From Streptomyces melanogenes (lineage in GTDB: Bacteria > Actinomycetota > Actinomycetes > Streptomycetales > Streptomycetaceae), in NCBI RefSeq assembly GCF_014649795.1, contig NZ_BMTS01000004.1, positions 434,001-498,000 of the forward strand: a stretch of DNA of 64,000 nucleotides, in the 5' to 3' direction. Every line of letters begins with the position of its first letter. The first letter of the stretch is position 1. Positions 16,305-25,161 of this stretch are shown in pieces. The position numbers were made by a program, and so were the translations under genes. The notes under the pieces are model-generated. The model did not search any database, was not told the DNA's origin, and worked only from the letters and a program-made list of their open reading frames with translations.

Positions 16305-18722
16305 TCAGTCGACGGTGAACGAGTGGGTTGCCCCGAACGACCCGGCGACCTTGATGTCCACCACCAGCTCGGGGTGGGTGGCCACCACGGTGACGGTGGG
16401 ATCCGCGCGTACGACACGGTGACCGGCGGGATCGGCCGTGACGCGTATGGTGTCGCCCGTCTGGGTCGGGTCCGCGAGGGCGCAGGTCCAGCCCTGGCGG
16501 GTGCGGCCCCACACCGCGGTGGCGGGCCCGGACACCTGCACCCGGTCGACGGCGCCCGCGCTGAAGAACGACGCGGCGGTGAGGTGTCCGTCGAGGCGGA
16601 CCGCCTGCACCTGGCCCGAGTTGGCCAGCACCTTCCAGCGCCCGCCGGCCCGGCGGGTCTGGGCGGCCGAGGCGCCCGGCAGCACGGCGTAGGCGTAGCT
16701 CGCCCCCGTGGGGCGGACCCCGTGGTCGAGCACGATCTGCTGGTAGCGGCGGGTGTACGGGTCGGCGGTGCCGTGGGTGTTGGCACCGGTGTCGATGCCC
16801 AGCCAGGTGCCGGTGCGGTCCTCGCGCAGCAGTGTGAGCGGCTTGGTGTCGTTCCCGTCGAGGAGCACATAGCCGGCCGTCCCCTCCAGATGCAGCCAGC
16901 GCGCGTGAGGTACGACCGTGGCGCGGCCGAGCGGTGAGGAGTCGCGGCGGCCGTCGACGAGCAGGGCCGCGGTGCCGTTCTCGCCGAGGTTGCGGTTCTC
17001 GATCGCCGTACGTACGGGGGCGCCGGAGGAGTCGGTGATGGCCGCGCCCAGGCAGATGACCGCGTCGGGGGCGAAGAACCACGACTTCTTGGCGGACAGG
17101 GTGCCGTCCTGCGAGACGAAGTCGAGGGCCTGGACGCCGTGTCGGTCGTCGAAGCGCGTACCGCCCGCGAAGGAGCGGGTGGTACGCGGCGGGTCGGCCA
17201 GCAACGGCGGCGGGGCCGCGTCCTTCACGGTGGCGCCGGGCAGGAGTGTGGCGTCGACCGTGGGCCAGTAGGCGTCGCTGTAGTGGCCCTGCTGCTCGGG
17301 CAGGAAGGTGTAGAGCACGCCGTCGCCGGTGTACCAGCCGTGCAGGTTCATGCCGTTGATGGACTCGTAGCGGCAGATGCGTGCCGACCCCGTGCCGAGC
17401 GACGCCGACCAGCGGCGGGTGACGTGCGCCATCCGGTCCATCTGCGGAAACGTACGGTGTGCGGTCGCGTCGTCCGAATCGCCCTGTACGCACGGCAGTT
17501 GCTCGGCGAATTCGACCTCGGGCACTCCGACGGGCTGGAGTCCGCCCGCGAACCGGCCCACGTTCGACACGTCGAGGTACGGCGCCCAGGTGCCCTCGGC
17601 GATCCAGCGCGCGGCGAGCCGGGACAGCCGCGTCCGGTCCTCGCCCGTCGCGGTCCTCGCCAGCAGCACCACCGAGGCGATGAACTGGTGGCCCGCGTCG
17701 TGCCCGGTCTCGCCCTGGCGGGACAGCATCCGGCCGCGCACCGGCTCCATCATCGACCCGGCGAACAGGAACGGCGCGTGCACATCCGTGACGACCTGCT
17801 CGAACTGCTCCCGTACGGCGGGCGCGAGCCGGGTCGCGGTGTCCTGGGTGACATGCGTCAGGGCGGCGATCGCACTGAGCAGGACCAGGCCGTAGTGGCC
17901 GGGGTAGGGCACCACGTCGTGCTGGAGGAACGAGCCGTCGGGGTGGTAGCCGTCGCCCCGGGTGGTGCGTCTGGTCAGGTCCGCCGCGCCACCGCCGACG
18001 GTGTCGGTGACGGCCGCGATCCCGGCGGCGACCCGGGCGGAGTCGCCGGCGAGCGCGCCGGACACCACGGTGATGAGCGCCTTGTCCGCGCGGTTGGCTC
18101 CCGTCTCCACGGTGGCGGGGTTGTTGGTGCGGCGGTTGGGATCGGCGACGAAGCGCAGGACGGGGCGCAGGACGCGTTCCCGGTCGGCGGCGGACAGCCG
18201 GTCGCCGAGCGCGACGACGGTCTGGAGCAGCCAGTACGGCACACCTATCTCGTACGAGTACCAGTTGCCGATCTCGGCGGTGTTCTCGTTGTACTGGGTG
18301 CGGTAGAGGGTGTTGAGCGCGGTGGCGATGCGTTCGGGCAGCTCCGGCCGGGCCGAGAGCGCGGACCCGGGGGTGGCCCAGTCCACGGCGATGGTCCGCA
18401 GTCGGTAGTACATCGAGGGGAAGTAGGTGCTGCCGGGGCCGACCGGCAGGTCCGGCCAGAGTTGGTCGGCGGTGACGTTCATGGCCACGTCGTAGCCGAC
18501 CGCGACCTGGTCCAGGGCCGCCACTGCCCGGTTCCTCTTGGGGGAGCTCCGGTTGCTGCCGATCTGGAGCTCCCGGTAGGCCGCCACGATCTTGGCGTGG
18601 TCCGTTGATTCCGCTTCGGCCCCGGACACCGCCGCCGCTGGCGTGGCCAACTGGAGCGGAACAGCGGTTGCTGCGGCGGCGGTTGCCCCGCATCGCAATA
18701 CGTCTCGGCGATCGAGCGACAT
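16305..18722 (-). CDS. Polysaccharide lyase family 8 (hyaluronate/chondroitin/xanthan lyase-like)
   Basis: An 805-residue secreted enzyme with a Tat signal (DRRDVLRCGATAAAATA). An alpha/alpha toroid domain covers about residues 40-390 and beta-sandwich domains follow. Likely catalytic parts are the Asn region RRTNNPATVETGANRADK, the His/Tyr region GYHPDGSFLQHD...YPGHYG, and the later RYESINGMNLHGWYTGDG. PL8 enzymes cleave uronic-acid polysaccharides by beta-elimination. GAGGA lies six bases before the ATG. Which polymer is cut cannot be told. It lies upstream of the inhibitor-like gene but 116 bases apart. Confidence 0.85.
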   Translation of the reverse strand: MSLDRRDVLRCGATAAAATAVPLQLATPAAAVSGAEAESTDHAKIVAAYRELQIGSNRSSPKRNRAVAALDQVAVGYDVAMNVTADQLWPDLPVGPGSTYFPSMYYRLRTIAVDWATPGSALSARPELPERIATALNTLYRTQYNENTAEIGNWYSYEIGVPYWLLQTVVALGDRLSAADRERVLRPVLRFVADPNRRTNNPATVETGANRADKALITVVSGALAGDSARVAAGIAAVTDTVGGGAADLTRRTTRGDGYHPDGSFLQHDVVPYPGHYGLVLLSAIAALTHVTQDTATRLAPAVREQFEQVVTDVHAPFLFAGSMMEPVRGRMLSRQGETGHDAGHQFIASVVLLARTATGEDRTRLSRLAARWIAEGTWAPYLDVSNVGRFAGGLQPVGVPEVEFAEQLPCVQGDSDDATAHRTFPQMDRMAHVTRRWSASLGTGSARICRYESINGMNLHGWYTGDGVLYTFLPEQQGHYSDAYWPTVDATLLPGATVKDAAPPPLLADPPRTTRSFAGGTRFDDRHGVQALDFVSQDGTLSAKKSWFFAPDAVICLGAAITDSSGAPVRTAIENRNLGENGTAALLVDGRRDSSPLGRATVVPHARWLHLEGTAGYVLLDGNDTKPLTLLREDRTGTWLGIDTGANTHGTADPYTRRYQQIVLDHGVRPTGASYAYAVLPGASAAQTRRAGGRWKVLANSGQVQAVRLDGHLTAASFFSAGAVDRVQVSGPATAVWGRTRQGWTCALADPTQTGDTIRVTADPAGHRVVRADPTVTVVATHPELVVDIKVAGSFGATHSFTVD

Positions 18723-18964
18723 CGCTTGTCCTCACGTCGGAGTCGGCATCGTATGCGCCCCGCCCGGTTACGTACATGAACAATAAACAGATACGGGGAC
18801 CGTTGAGCTCGGGCAAGGTAGCTCTGCGGCCAAGTTCCCGTCAATGCTTCACACATCCGAACACCACTAATCAGGACGTAGGAGACCGGCACCGGCGCGG
18901 TCGACTCCCGGGCGCCCTTCTAGGGTGTGCAGTGCGAAAGCCCACCGATCGGCCGGGAGTTGTC

Positions 18965-19333
18965 ATGCCGCTGAAGATGAAGTTGACCGCGATCACCCTC
19001 GACTGCTCGGATCCGCTGGCCCTGGCGACGTTCTACCAGCAGGCCACCGGCCTCGAACCCCACCCGAAGTCGGACGCCGAGTTCGCCGGACTGAACAGCC
19101 CGGACGGGTTGTTCATCGGGTTCCAGCGGGTCGACGACTACCGGGCCCCGGACTGGCCCGACCAGACCGTTCCCCAGCAGTCGCACCTCGACTTCGAGGT
19201 CGACGATCTCGACGAGGCGGAGGCCCGGCTCCTCGAACTGGGTGCGGGCAAGCCGGAGTACCAGCCGGGCGGGGAGAGGTGGCGGGTCTTCACCGATCCG
19301 GCCGGGCATCCGTTCTGCCTGGTCACCGGCTGA
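18965..19333 (+). CDS. VOC (glyoxalase-like) protein
   Basis: A 122-residue VOC protein: ITLDCSDPLALATFYQQATG, QSHLDFEVDDLDEAEARL and DPAGHPFCLVTG are the usual conserved parts. GGGAG lies five bases before the ATG. It resembles the VOC protein at 10833-11207. It probably dimerises in the cytosol; its ligand or reaction is unknown. It converges on the LysR gene, with only 29 bases between stops. The 242 bases upstream, shared with the lyase gene, hold a TAGGGT (18921-18926) that could be a -10 box. Confidence 0.8.
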   Translation: MPLKMKLTAITLDCSDPLALATFYQQATGLEPHPKSDAEFAGLNSPDGLFIGFQRVDDYRAPDWPDQTVPQQSHLDFEVDDLDEAEARLLELGAGKPEYQPGGERWRVFTDPAGHPFCLVTG

Positions 19334-19362
19334 TTGACCGTCATCCCGGGAGGGCGGTGTGG

Positions 19363-20286
19363 CTAGGACCCGCCGTCTCCCGGGGCAGGCTCCGTGCCGA
19401 ACGGCGCCAGTACCGCGGCCGCCAGATGGTCGCGGAACCAGCGGTGGCCCGGGTCGGTCGAGTTCCGGGGGTGCCAGGCCATTCCCAGTTCGAGGGGTGC
19501 CAGGTCCAGGGGGACGGGGAAGGTGCGCAGCCCCAGCGCGGAGATGGTGTCCGAGAGCCAGCCGTCCAGGGTGAGCGCGACGAGGTCGGTGGTACGGGCG
19601 AGCATCATCGCGCTCGTATGGCTGGGGACGACGACCGAGATACGACGCCGCAGCCCGCGTTCCGCGAGGGCGTTGTCGATGGGGCCCAGGCGTTTGCCGA
19701 GCCGGGAGATGCCGATGTGGTCGGCCGCGGCGAAACGGCGGGCGGTGATGCGCCCGTCGAAGAGGGAGTGCCCGCTGCGGGCGATGCCCACCAGCGGCAT
19801 CTCCGTGAGCTGGCGGGTGCGGATCTCCGGGTCCAGGTGCCCGAGGACGCCCAGTTCCACGTCCACCAACCCCTGCCGCAGCGCGGGGCCGCCCTCGATC
19901 GCCTCCGGCAGGAAGACCACGTCCACGTGCGGCGCCTCCGCGTGGATCCGGTCGGTCAAGGTCCCGGCCAGCCCCGTCAGAAGCAGGTCGGTGGCTTGCA
20001 CGGTGAACGTGCGCTGGAGGTGTACGGCGTCGAAACCGGCCCCGGGCCGCAGGACGTTGTCGCAGCCGCGCAGCAACGCGCTCACCTCGTCCCGGAGTTC
20101 CAGGGCACGCGGGGTCGGGACCATCCCCTGCCCCGCGCGGACCAGGAGCGGGTCGCCGACGGCACGCCGCAGCCGGGCCAGCGTGCGGCTGGCGGCCGCC
20201 GGTGACGTGCCGAGCCGCTCGGCGGCGCGGGTCACGCTGTTCTCCTGGAGCAGAGCGTCCAGGGCGCGCAGCAGATTGAGATCCAA
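19363..20286 (-). CDS. LysR-family transcription regulator
   Basis: A 307-residue LysR protein: N-terminal helix-turn-helix (NSVTRAAERLGTSPAAASRTL, about residues 16-36) and a two-lobe effector domain (about 90-300). The start ATG follows immediately on an AT-rich gap with an AATGA/TCATT inverted repeat. The adjacent divergent gene encodes a YncE-like propeller, which is the most likely target. The co-inducer is unknown. Confidence 0.85.
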   Translation of the reverse strand: MDLNLLRALDALLQENSVTRAAERLGTSPAAASRTLARLRRAVGDPLLVRAGQGMVPTPRALELRDEVSALLRGCDNVLRPGAGFDAVHLQRTFTVQATDLLLTGLAGTLTDRIHAEAPHVDVVFLPEAIEGGPALRQGLVDVELGVLGHLDPEIRTRQLTEMPLVGIARSGHSLFDGRITARRFAAADHIGISRLGKRLGPIDNALAERGLRRRISVVVPSHTSAMMLARTTDLVALTLDGWLSDTISALGLRTFPVPLDLAPLELGMAWHPRNSTDPGHRWFRDHLAAAVLAPFGTEPAPGDGGS

Positions 20287-20320
20287 TGGTGCTCCTGAGC
20301 TGCATGTTTACGCCTGGGGC

Positions 20321-20338
20321 AATGATTAGGTGCTCATT
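20321..20338. promoter_or_regulatory. Inverted repeat AATGA-N8-TCATT, LysR site candidate
   Basis: The arms lie at 20321-20325 and 20334-20338, 35 bases before the LysR start and about 95 before the propeller gene. The symmetry and place between divergent genes fit a LysR recognition site. The stretch is also AT-rich compared with its surroundings. Confidence 0.45.
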
Positions 20339-20432
20339 CTTGCATTGTTGTGGGGCTCGGCCGTGGCGAGAGTGGAGACGTCCGCGAAACGCATCGCGTG
20401 ACACCCCCTTCCACCTCTTCAAGGAGCCCTCT

Positions 20433-21497
20433 GTGCCCTCCGAGCCACAGTCCCCCCGCGCCGGTCGAGACGGCGACGTTCTGGCCGTCGTCAGTCAGAG
20501 CGGGCCGACCATCTCGTTCTTCGACGCCGCCTCCGACCGGCACATCGGCACGATCGACATCGTCGCCGAGCCCCACGAGGTGTGTTTCGACCCGACGCAG
20601 CGCCTCCTGTGGTGCACCACCTCGTACCACTCGGGCTACTACCACGCGAACAGCGGCCGACGCACCGAGCTGACCGTCATCGACGCCGACACGCGCCGCA
20701 TCGTCGAGGTCATCGACCTCGCCCCCGAACACGGGCCGCACGGGCTCGCGTTGGACACGGAACGCCGTCGTCTCTACGTCAGCGTCGAGGGCTCGGCGGA
20801 CCGGCCCGGCGGTGTCGTGGTCATCGACACGGAGACCCGACGGCCGCTGGGCAGGATCGACACGGACGCGCCCGGCCCGCACTGGTTCGCCATCGACCCC
20901 GCGGGGAGGACGGGGTACGCCACCAACAAGGAAGCGCCGTTCGTGTCGGTCGTCGACCTCGAACGGGGCGTCCTCACCGCGAAGGTCGAGGTGCCGGGCA
21001 GTGAGGGACTGGCCGTTTCGGCCGACGGTGCCCACGCCTACGTGGCCTCGCCGTACGCCGGTTCCTTCCTCGCCGCCGACGGGGACCGGCCGGACACGGG
21101 GATCAAGGTCATCGACGCCCGGACGGCGTCCGTGGTCGACACACTGCCCACCGACGGCGTCGTCCTGCCGGTCCACCTCACCTCGACGGGCAAGCTGCTC
21201 GTGGGCGAACTGCGCATGGAACCCGACCCGGCGTCCCAGCTCGGCCGCCAGGCGCCGGGCCGCCTCACGGTGTTCTCCGCCGACACCGGTAAGCGGCTGG
21301 GCGGCCTCGAAGTGGGGCTCTTCCCGCTGACCATCACCGCGTCGCCGGACGGTCGGATCGGTTACGTGTCCTGTGTCGTCTCGTCCACCGTGCACATCGT
21401 CGACCTGGAGACGCTGCGGGAGCTGAGCCGGTTGGACATCGCCAAGGCTGGCGAGCCCGGCGCCCACGGTCTGGCCTACATCCCGCGTCCGGCCTGA
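20433..21497 (+). CDS. YncE-type beta-propeller protein
   Basis: A 354-residue protein of seven-blade type with repeats such as SFFDAASDRHIGTIDIV, LTVIDADTRRIVEVIDLAP, VVVIDTETRRPLGRID and VHIVDLETLRELSRLDIA, the hallmark of YncE/cytochrome-D1-like propellers. There is no signal peptide in the chosen form, which starts at a GTG with AAGGAG six bases upstream. It could scaffold a complex or act as a lactonase (the related 6-phosphogluconolactonase fold). It is divergent from, and probably controlled by, the LysR gene. Confidence 0.7.
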   Translation: MPSEPQSPRAGRDGDVLAVVSQSGPTISFFDAASDRHIGTIDIVAEPHEVCFDPTQRLLWCTTSYHSGYYHANSGRRTELTVIDADTRRIVEVIDLAPEHGPHGLALDTERRRLYVSVEGSADRPGGVVVIDTETRRPLGRIDTDAPGPHWFAIDPAGRTGYATNKEAPFVSVVDLERGVLTAKVEVPGSEGLAVSADGAHAYVASPYAGSFLAADGDRPDTGIKVIDARTASVVDTLPTDGVVLPVHLTSTGKLLVGELRMEPDPASQLGRQAPGRLTVFSADTGKRLGGLEVGLFPLTITASPDGRIGYVSCVVSSTVHIVDLETLRELSRLDIAKAGEPGAHGLAYIPRPA

Positions 21498-21609
21498 GGG
21501 TCGAGCGCGAGTGCACCAGCAGTAAGGCCGGACGGCGTAGAGGTGGGTCGGGGCCGGCAATCTACAGCGCCCCGTGTGAGTCGTACGCAACTGCTACGAA
21601 AGGCACTCG

Positions 21610-22572
21610 ATGCCCGCTCCCGGCCCCCTCTCACGTAGAAAACTGCTCATGACGGGCGTGGCCCTCGGCGGGGCCGCCCTCGTGTCCCCGTTGTCGGGCT
21701 CCGCGCACGCGGCCGAGTCGGGTGGGCGCACCTGGCCCGCCCGGTTCGCGCTCCCCAACGGCTTCCGCCCCGAGGGCATCGCCATCGGCCGCGAGCCGTA
21801 CGTGTATCTCGGCTCGCTCGCCAACGGCGACATCCTCCGCGTCAGCCTGGCCACGGGCGAACGCCGCCTCGTCAGCAAGGGCCTCGGAGAAGCGCACGGC
21901 AGCGGTGGCCTCAAGACGGACGGGCGCGGGCGGCTGTTCGTCAGCGGCGGCTCGGAGATCCGCGTGGTCGACATCCGCTCGGGCGCCGTCACGCACGTCT
22001 ACCCGGTGGACGCACCGACGGCCATGGTCAACGACGTGGTCCTCACCCCGTCCGCCGCCTGGTTCACCGACTCGTTCAACGCCCAGCTCTACAAGGTCCC
22101 CCTCGGCCCCGGCGGCGAGCCGCTGGGCATGGAGCCGGTGCCGCTGACCGGGGAGTGGGTCCAGGGCACCAGCTGGACCGCCAACGGCATCGTCCGCACC
22201 CCCGACCGCAGCGCCCTGCTCGTCGCCAACAACGTCGTCGACGGCGGGGGAGTGATGAGGGTCGACCCGCGTACCGGAGCGGCGAGCCGGGTCGGCCTCG
22301 GCGAGCTGAAACTCCCCAGCGGGGACGGCCTGCTGCTGCTCGGGCAGGTGCTGTACGTGGTGCAGAACCAGCAGAACGCCATCGACGTGATTCGGCTCAA
22401 CGCGGCCGGGACGCAGGGCACGTGGCTCCGGCGGATCACCGATCCCCGCTTCCGGATCCCGACCACGGTGGCGGTGTGGGGCGACCGGCTCTATCTGCCC
22501 AACGCACGGATGGACATCACACCGACGCCGGACACGGAGTACGACGTGGTGGCGGTGCCGTTGCGGGGGTGA
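21610..22572 (+). CDS. Tat-exported SMP-30-like propeller protein
   Basis: A 320-residue protein with a clear Tat signal (SRRKLLMTGVALGGAALV, cleavage after SAHA near residue 36). The rest has propeller motifs: FRPEGIAIGREPYVYLGSLA, NDVVLTPSAAWFTDSF and WTANGIVRTPDRSALLVANN, like SMP-30/gluconolactonase proteins. AAAGG lies upstream of the ATG. It lies 112 bases after the YncE-like gene on the same strand. The ligand is unknown; being exported folded suggests a metal ion in the propeller core. Confidence 0.75.
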   Translation: MPAPGPLSRRKLLMTGVALGGAALVSPLSGSAHAAESGGRTWPARFALPNGFRPEGIAIGREPYVYLGSLANGDILRVSLATGERRLVSKGLGEAHGSGGLKTDGRGRLFVSGGSEIRVVDIRSGAVTHVYPVDAPTAMVNDVVLTPSAAWFTDSFNAQLYKVPLGPGGEPLGMEPVPLTGEWVQGTSWTANGIVRTPDRSALLVANNVVDGGGVMRVDPRTGAASRVGLGELKLPSGDGLLLLGQVLYVVQNQQNAIDVIRLNAAGTQGTWLRRITDPRFRIPTTVAVWGDRLYLPNARMDITPTPDTEYDVVAVPLRG

Positions 22573-22590
22573 GTGGTCCCCAGAGGTATG

Positions 22591-22609
22591 CGGCCCGCTG
22601 AGCGGGCCG
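22591..22609 (+). terminator. Terminator hairpin after the SMP-30-like gene
   Basis: CGGCCCGC (22591-22598) and GCGGGCCG (22602-22609) form an eight-base-pair stem with a three-base loop, 18 bases after the stop. A pyrimidine-rich stretch (TTCTCT) follows a few bases later. Confidence 0.7.
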
Positions 22610-22757
22610 TGTGCTTCTCTCGTCCATCTCCCCCCTCCTCCTTCCGAGGGACACGGCACCTGAGGAGGAGCCGTCGGGTTCGGCCGTATGAGGGACGATC
22701 CCCAACTGATCGCTGCCTACAGTCGGTTCCGTGGAATCCGCTCACGGAAGGGCTGGT

Positions 22758-23546
22758 ATGCCTGAGAAGAAGGCCAGGTCGGTTGCGGTCAACCGGTCGA
22801 GTGTGTCGCACAAGGTCCGGTACGCGATCGCCAACCCGGGGCGTATCGCGCCGCACGTCAAACGTACGGCGAGGGACACCTGGTTGCGGCTGAAGCACCC
22901 CGATCACGTCGACTACTACCGTGCCGTGATGGCTTCCGACGCCGCCCGCAGTCCGGAGGCGGCGGTGGGCAGCAAGACGCATGACCGCTGGCTGGCGTTG
23001 GGCAAGATGCAGTTCGACTACCTGCGGGAACACGGACTGAGCCCGGACCAGCGGATGCTGGACATCGGCTGCGGAAACCTGCGGGCGGGCTGGCGGTTCA
23101 TCGAATACCTGGACGCGGGCCACTACTACGGCATCGACATATCCCCCGACATCCTCATCGCGGCGAAGAGCACGGTGGCATCCCGGGCCCTCCAGGGGAA
23201 ACTGCCCCACCTGACGATCACCCAGAACCTCACCTTCGACTTCCTGCCCGACGCCCACTTCGACGTGGTTCACGCCCACAGCGTCTTCTCGCACTCACCG
23301 ATCGAGGTCATCGAGGAGTGCTTCGCGCACGTGGGACGCATCCTGCGGCCGGACGGGTTCTTCGACTTCACCTTCGACCGTACGGAGGGCGCCGAACACC
23401 AGGTGCTGCGCGAGGACTTCTACTACCGCACCTCCACGCTCGTCGCACTCGCCGAACGGCACGGCCTGGCCGCACGGTTCATGGACGACTGGGAGACACG
23501 CAGACACGGCCAGTCCAAGATCCGTGTCACCCACCGGGCCGCCTGA
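22758..23546 (+). CDS. Class I SAM-dependent methyltransferase
   Basis: A 262-residue protein with a basic N-terminal ~60 residues and a Rossmann methyltransferase fold: MLDIGCGNLRAGWRFIEYLD (motif I), YYGIDISPDILIAAK (motif II), FDVVHAHSVFSHSP and GRILRPDGFFDFTF. This arrangement resembles methyltransferases acting on sugars or glycolipids, but the acceptor is not known. GGAAGG lies six bases before the ATG at 22758. It stands alone between a terminator and the carbonic anhydrase gene. Confidence 0.75.
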   Translation: MPEKKARSVAVNRSSVSHKVRYAIANPGRIAPHVKRTARDTWLRLKHPDHVDYYRAVMASDAARSPEAAVGSKTHDRWLALGKMQFDYLREHGLSPDQRMLDIGCGNLRAGWRFIEYLDAGHYYGIDISPDILIAAKSTVASRALQGKLPHLTITQNLTFDFLPDAHFDVVHAHSVFSHSPIEVIEECFAHVGRILRPDGFFDFTFDRTEGAEHQVLREDFYYRTSTLVALAERHGLAARFMDDWETRRHGQSKIRVTHRAA

Positions 23547-23643
23547 GAGCGGATGCGCCGCTGAGGGGACGTCAACGTGGGCGCGCACAGTGCGGCTCTC
23601 GGCCCGTGCGCGCGCCCCCGCCCGCCTCGTAGAGTCTGCCGAC

Positions 23644-24291
23644 ATGACAACCACTTCCGTCTCTCCCGCCGACGCCCTCGCCGCCCTGCTCGCCGGGAAC
23701 CGGCGCTTCGTGGCCGGGGCGCCGCAGCACCCGAATCAGGACGCCGCACGGCGCGCCGAGCTCGCCCCGGCGCAGAAGCCCTTCGCGGTGCTCCTTGGCT
23801 GCTCCGACTCCAGGCTGGCCGCCGAGATCATCTTCGATCAGGGCCTCGGCGACCTGTTCGTGGTGCGCACCGCCGGGCACGTCCTGGGACCGGAGGTCCT
23901 GGGCAGCATCGAGTACGGCACGAGCGTGCTGGACTGCCGCCTCGTCGTGGTCCTCGGACACGACTCCTGCGGCGCCGTCGCGGCCGCCCGCGCCGCGGTC
24001 GAGGACGGGCTGTCCGCAGCGGGGTACGTCCGGGACGTCGTCGAGCGTGTCACCCCCAGCGTGCTGGCCGCCCGCGCCGCCGGTCTCACCTCGGACAGCG
24101 ACCTCATCGACACGCACATACTGCACACCGTTGACCTGCTCCTGGACCGCTCCCGCGTCCTCGCCGACCAGGTCGCCTCCGGCCACACCGGAGTCGTCGG
24201 CCTGGCCTACCAACTCGCCGAAGGCAGCGCCCGCCTCGTCACCGCCCACGGGATCCCCACCGAGTCAGCGCCTGTCCGACGCACGCGCTGA
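23644..24291 (+). CDS. Beta-class carbonic anhydrase
   Basis: A 215-residue beta-carbonic anhydrase, interconverting CO2 and bicarbonate. Zinc ligands are Cys53 (in CSDSR, with the Asp55-Arg57 dyad), His106 and Cys109 (HDSCGA). Length and motif spacing are normal, so it should be active in the cytosol. There is no ribosome site; TAGAGT (23630-23635) ends eight bases before the ATG, suggesting a leaderless mRNA. It has no obvious operon partner. Confidence 0.9.
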   Translation: MTTTSVSPADALAALLAGNRRFVAGAPQHPNQDAARRAELAPAQKPFAVLLGCSDSRLAAEIIFDQGLGDLFVVRTAGHVLGPEVLGSIEYGTSVLDCRLVVVLGHDSCGAVAAARAAVEDGLSAAGYVRDVVERVTPSVLAARAAGLTSDSDLIDTHILHTVDLLLDRSRVLADQVASGHTGVVGLAYQLAEGSARLVTAHGIPTESAPVRRTR

Positions 24292-24353
24292 GATCCCGCC
24301 CATTGCCCCCCGAACCACCCTGTCGCTAGCCTGTGTTCGTCATTCCGGCCGTT

Positions 24354-24369
24354 GACCGGAGTTTCGAAC
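24354..24369. promoter_or_regulatory. IclR-type half-site before the IclR gene
   Basis: The TCGAAC half of the palindrome found elsewhere in this locus is present here (10 of 16 positions match the copy at 32162). GTGTTCG (24333-24339) and CGAACAC (24365-24371) also make a wider inverted repeat. It lies 22 bases before the ATG and may serve self-control. Confidence 0.4.
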
Positions 24370-24390
24370 ACGGAGGGTGGGTGGCGGGCC

Positions 24391-25161
24391 ATGGGGCGAC
24401 TCGTGCCGGCGGTGACCAGGGCGCTGGACGTGCTGGAGCTCTTCCTGGAGAGCGAGGCGCCGCTCTCCGCGCCGGACGTCATGCGCAGGCTCGGGCTGCC
24501 ACGGACGACGGTCCACGAGCTGGTCACCACGCTGGCCGCCCGCTCCTATCTGGTCGCGGTACCCGAGCAGCCGGGGCGCTACCGGCTCGGCGTCCGTACG
24601 TACCAGCTCGGCAGCCGGTACGCCGAGCAGCTCGACCTCGCCGCCGAGGGGCAGCAGGTGGCCCGCGAGGTCGCCCAGACCTGCGACGAGACCGTGCATG
24701 TGGCGATCCTGGAGGACACCGACGTCATCTATATCGCCAAAGTGGACTCCACCCACGCCGTCCGCATGGTCTCGGCCGCCGGCCGCCGCCTCCCCGCCCA
24801 CTGCACCTCCGTCGGCAAGATGCTGCTCGCCTCGCTCCCGGAAGCCGAACTCGACGCCAGGATCGGCGGCGTGGAGCTCGTCGCCATGACGCCCGACAGC
24901 ATCACCGACCCTGAGGTGCTGCGCACCGCGCTCGTCGAGATACGGGCCCGGGGCACCGCCTTCGAGCACCGCGAATCCAACCCGGACGTCAGCTGCGTGG
25001 CCGCCCCGGTACGTGACAGCGCGGGCCGGGTCGTCGCCGCGCTGTCCGTCTCCGTACCGATGATCCGGTGGACCGAGGCGCGTGAGACGGAGCTCGCCGA
25101 GCTGGCGCTGAAGGGCGCGGGCGACCTGTCCGTACGGCTCGGCCACCGGGGCGCGCGATGA
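24391..25161 (+). CDS. IclR-family regulator of the sugar locus
   Basis: A 256-residue IclR protein: winged helix at about residues 5-60 (LSAPDVMRRLGLPRTTVHEL) and an effector domain (about 75-250; HVAILEDTDVIYIAKV, AHCTSVGKMLLASL). The ATG start at 24391 gives the usual length. Its stop overlaps the lactonase start as ATGA, so the two are made together. A shared palindrome before the importer, dehydratase and arabinofuranosidase genes makes this the likely regulator of the whole locus, released or activated by a sugar or sugar acid. Confidence 0.85.
   Translation: MGRLVPAVTRALDVLELFLESEAPLSAPDVMRRLGLPRTTVHELVTTLAARSYLVAVPEQPGRYRLGVRTYQLGSRYAEQLDLAAEGQQVAREVAQTCDETVHVAILEDTDVIYIAKVDSTHAVRMVSAAGRRLPAHCTSVGKMLLASLPEAELDARIGGVELVAMTPDSITDPEVLRTALVEIRARGTAFEHRESNPDVSCVAAPVRDSAGRVVAALSVSVPMIRWTEARETELAELALKGAGDLSVRLGHRGAR

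Noticed and set aside
15769..18816. A 1015-residue open frame on the minus strand
   Set aside because: It reads through the lyase gene in another frame and only its end is real (the inhibitor-like protein). The upstream part has no protein-like sequence and the lyase lies in a different frame with full family motifs.
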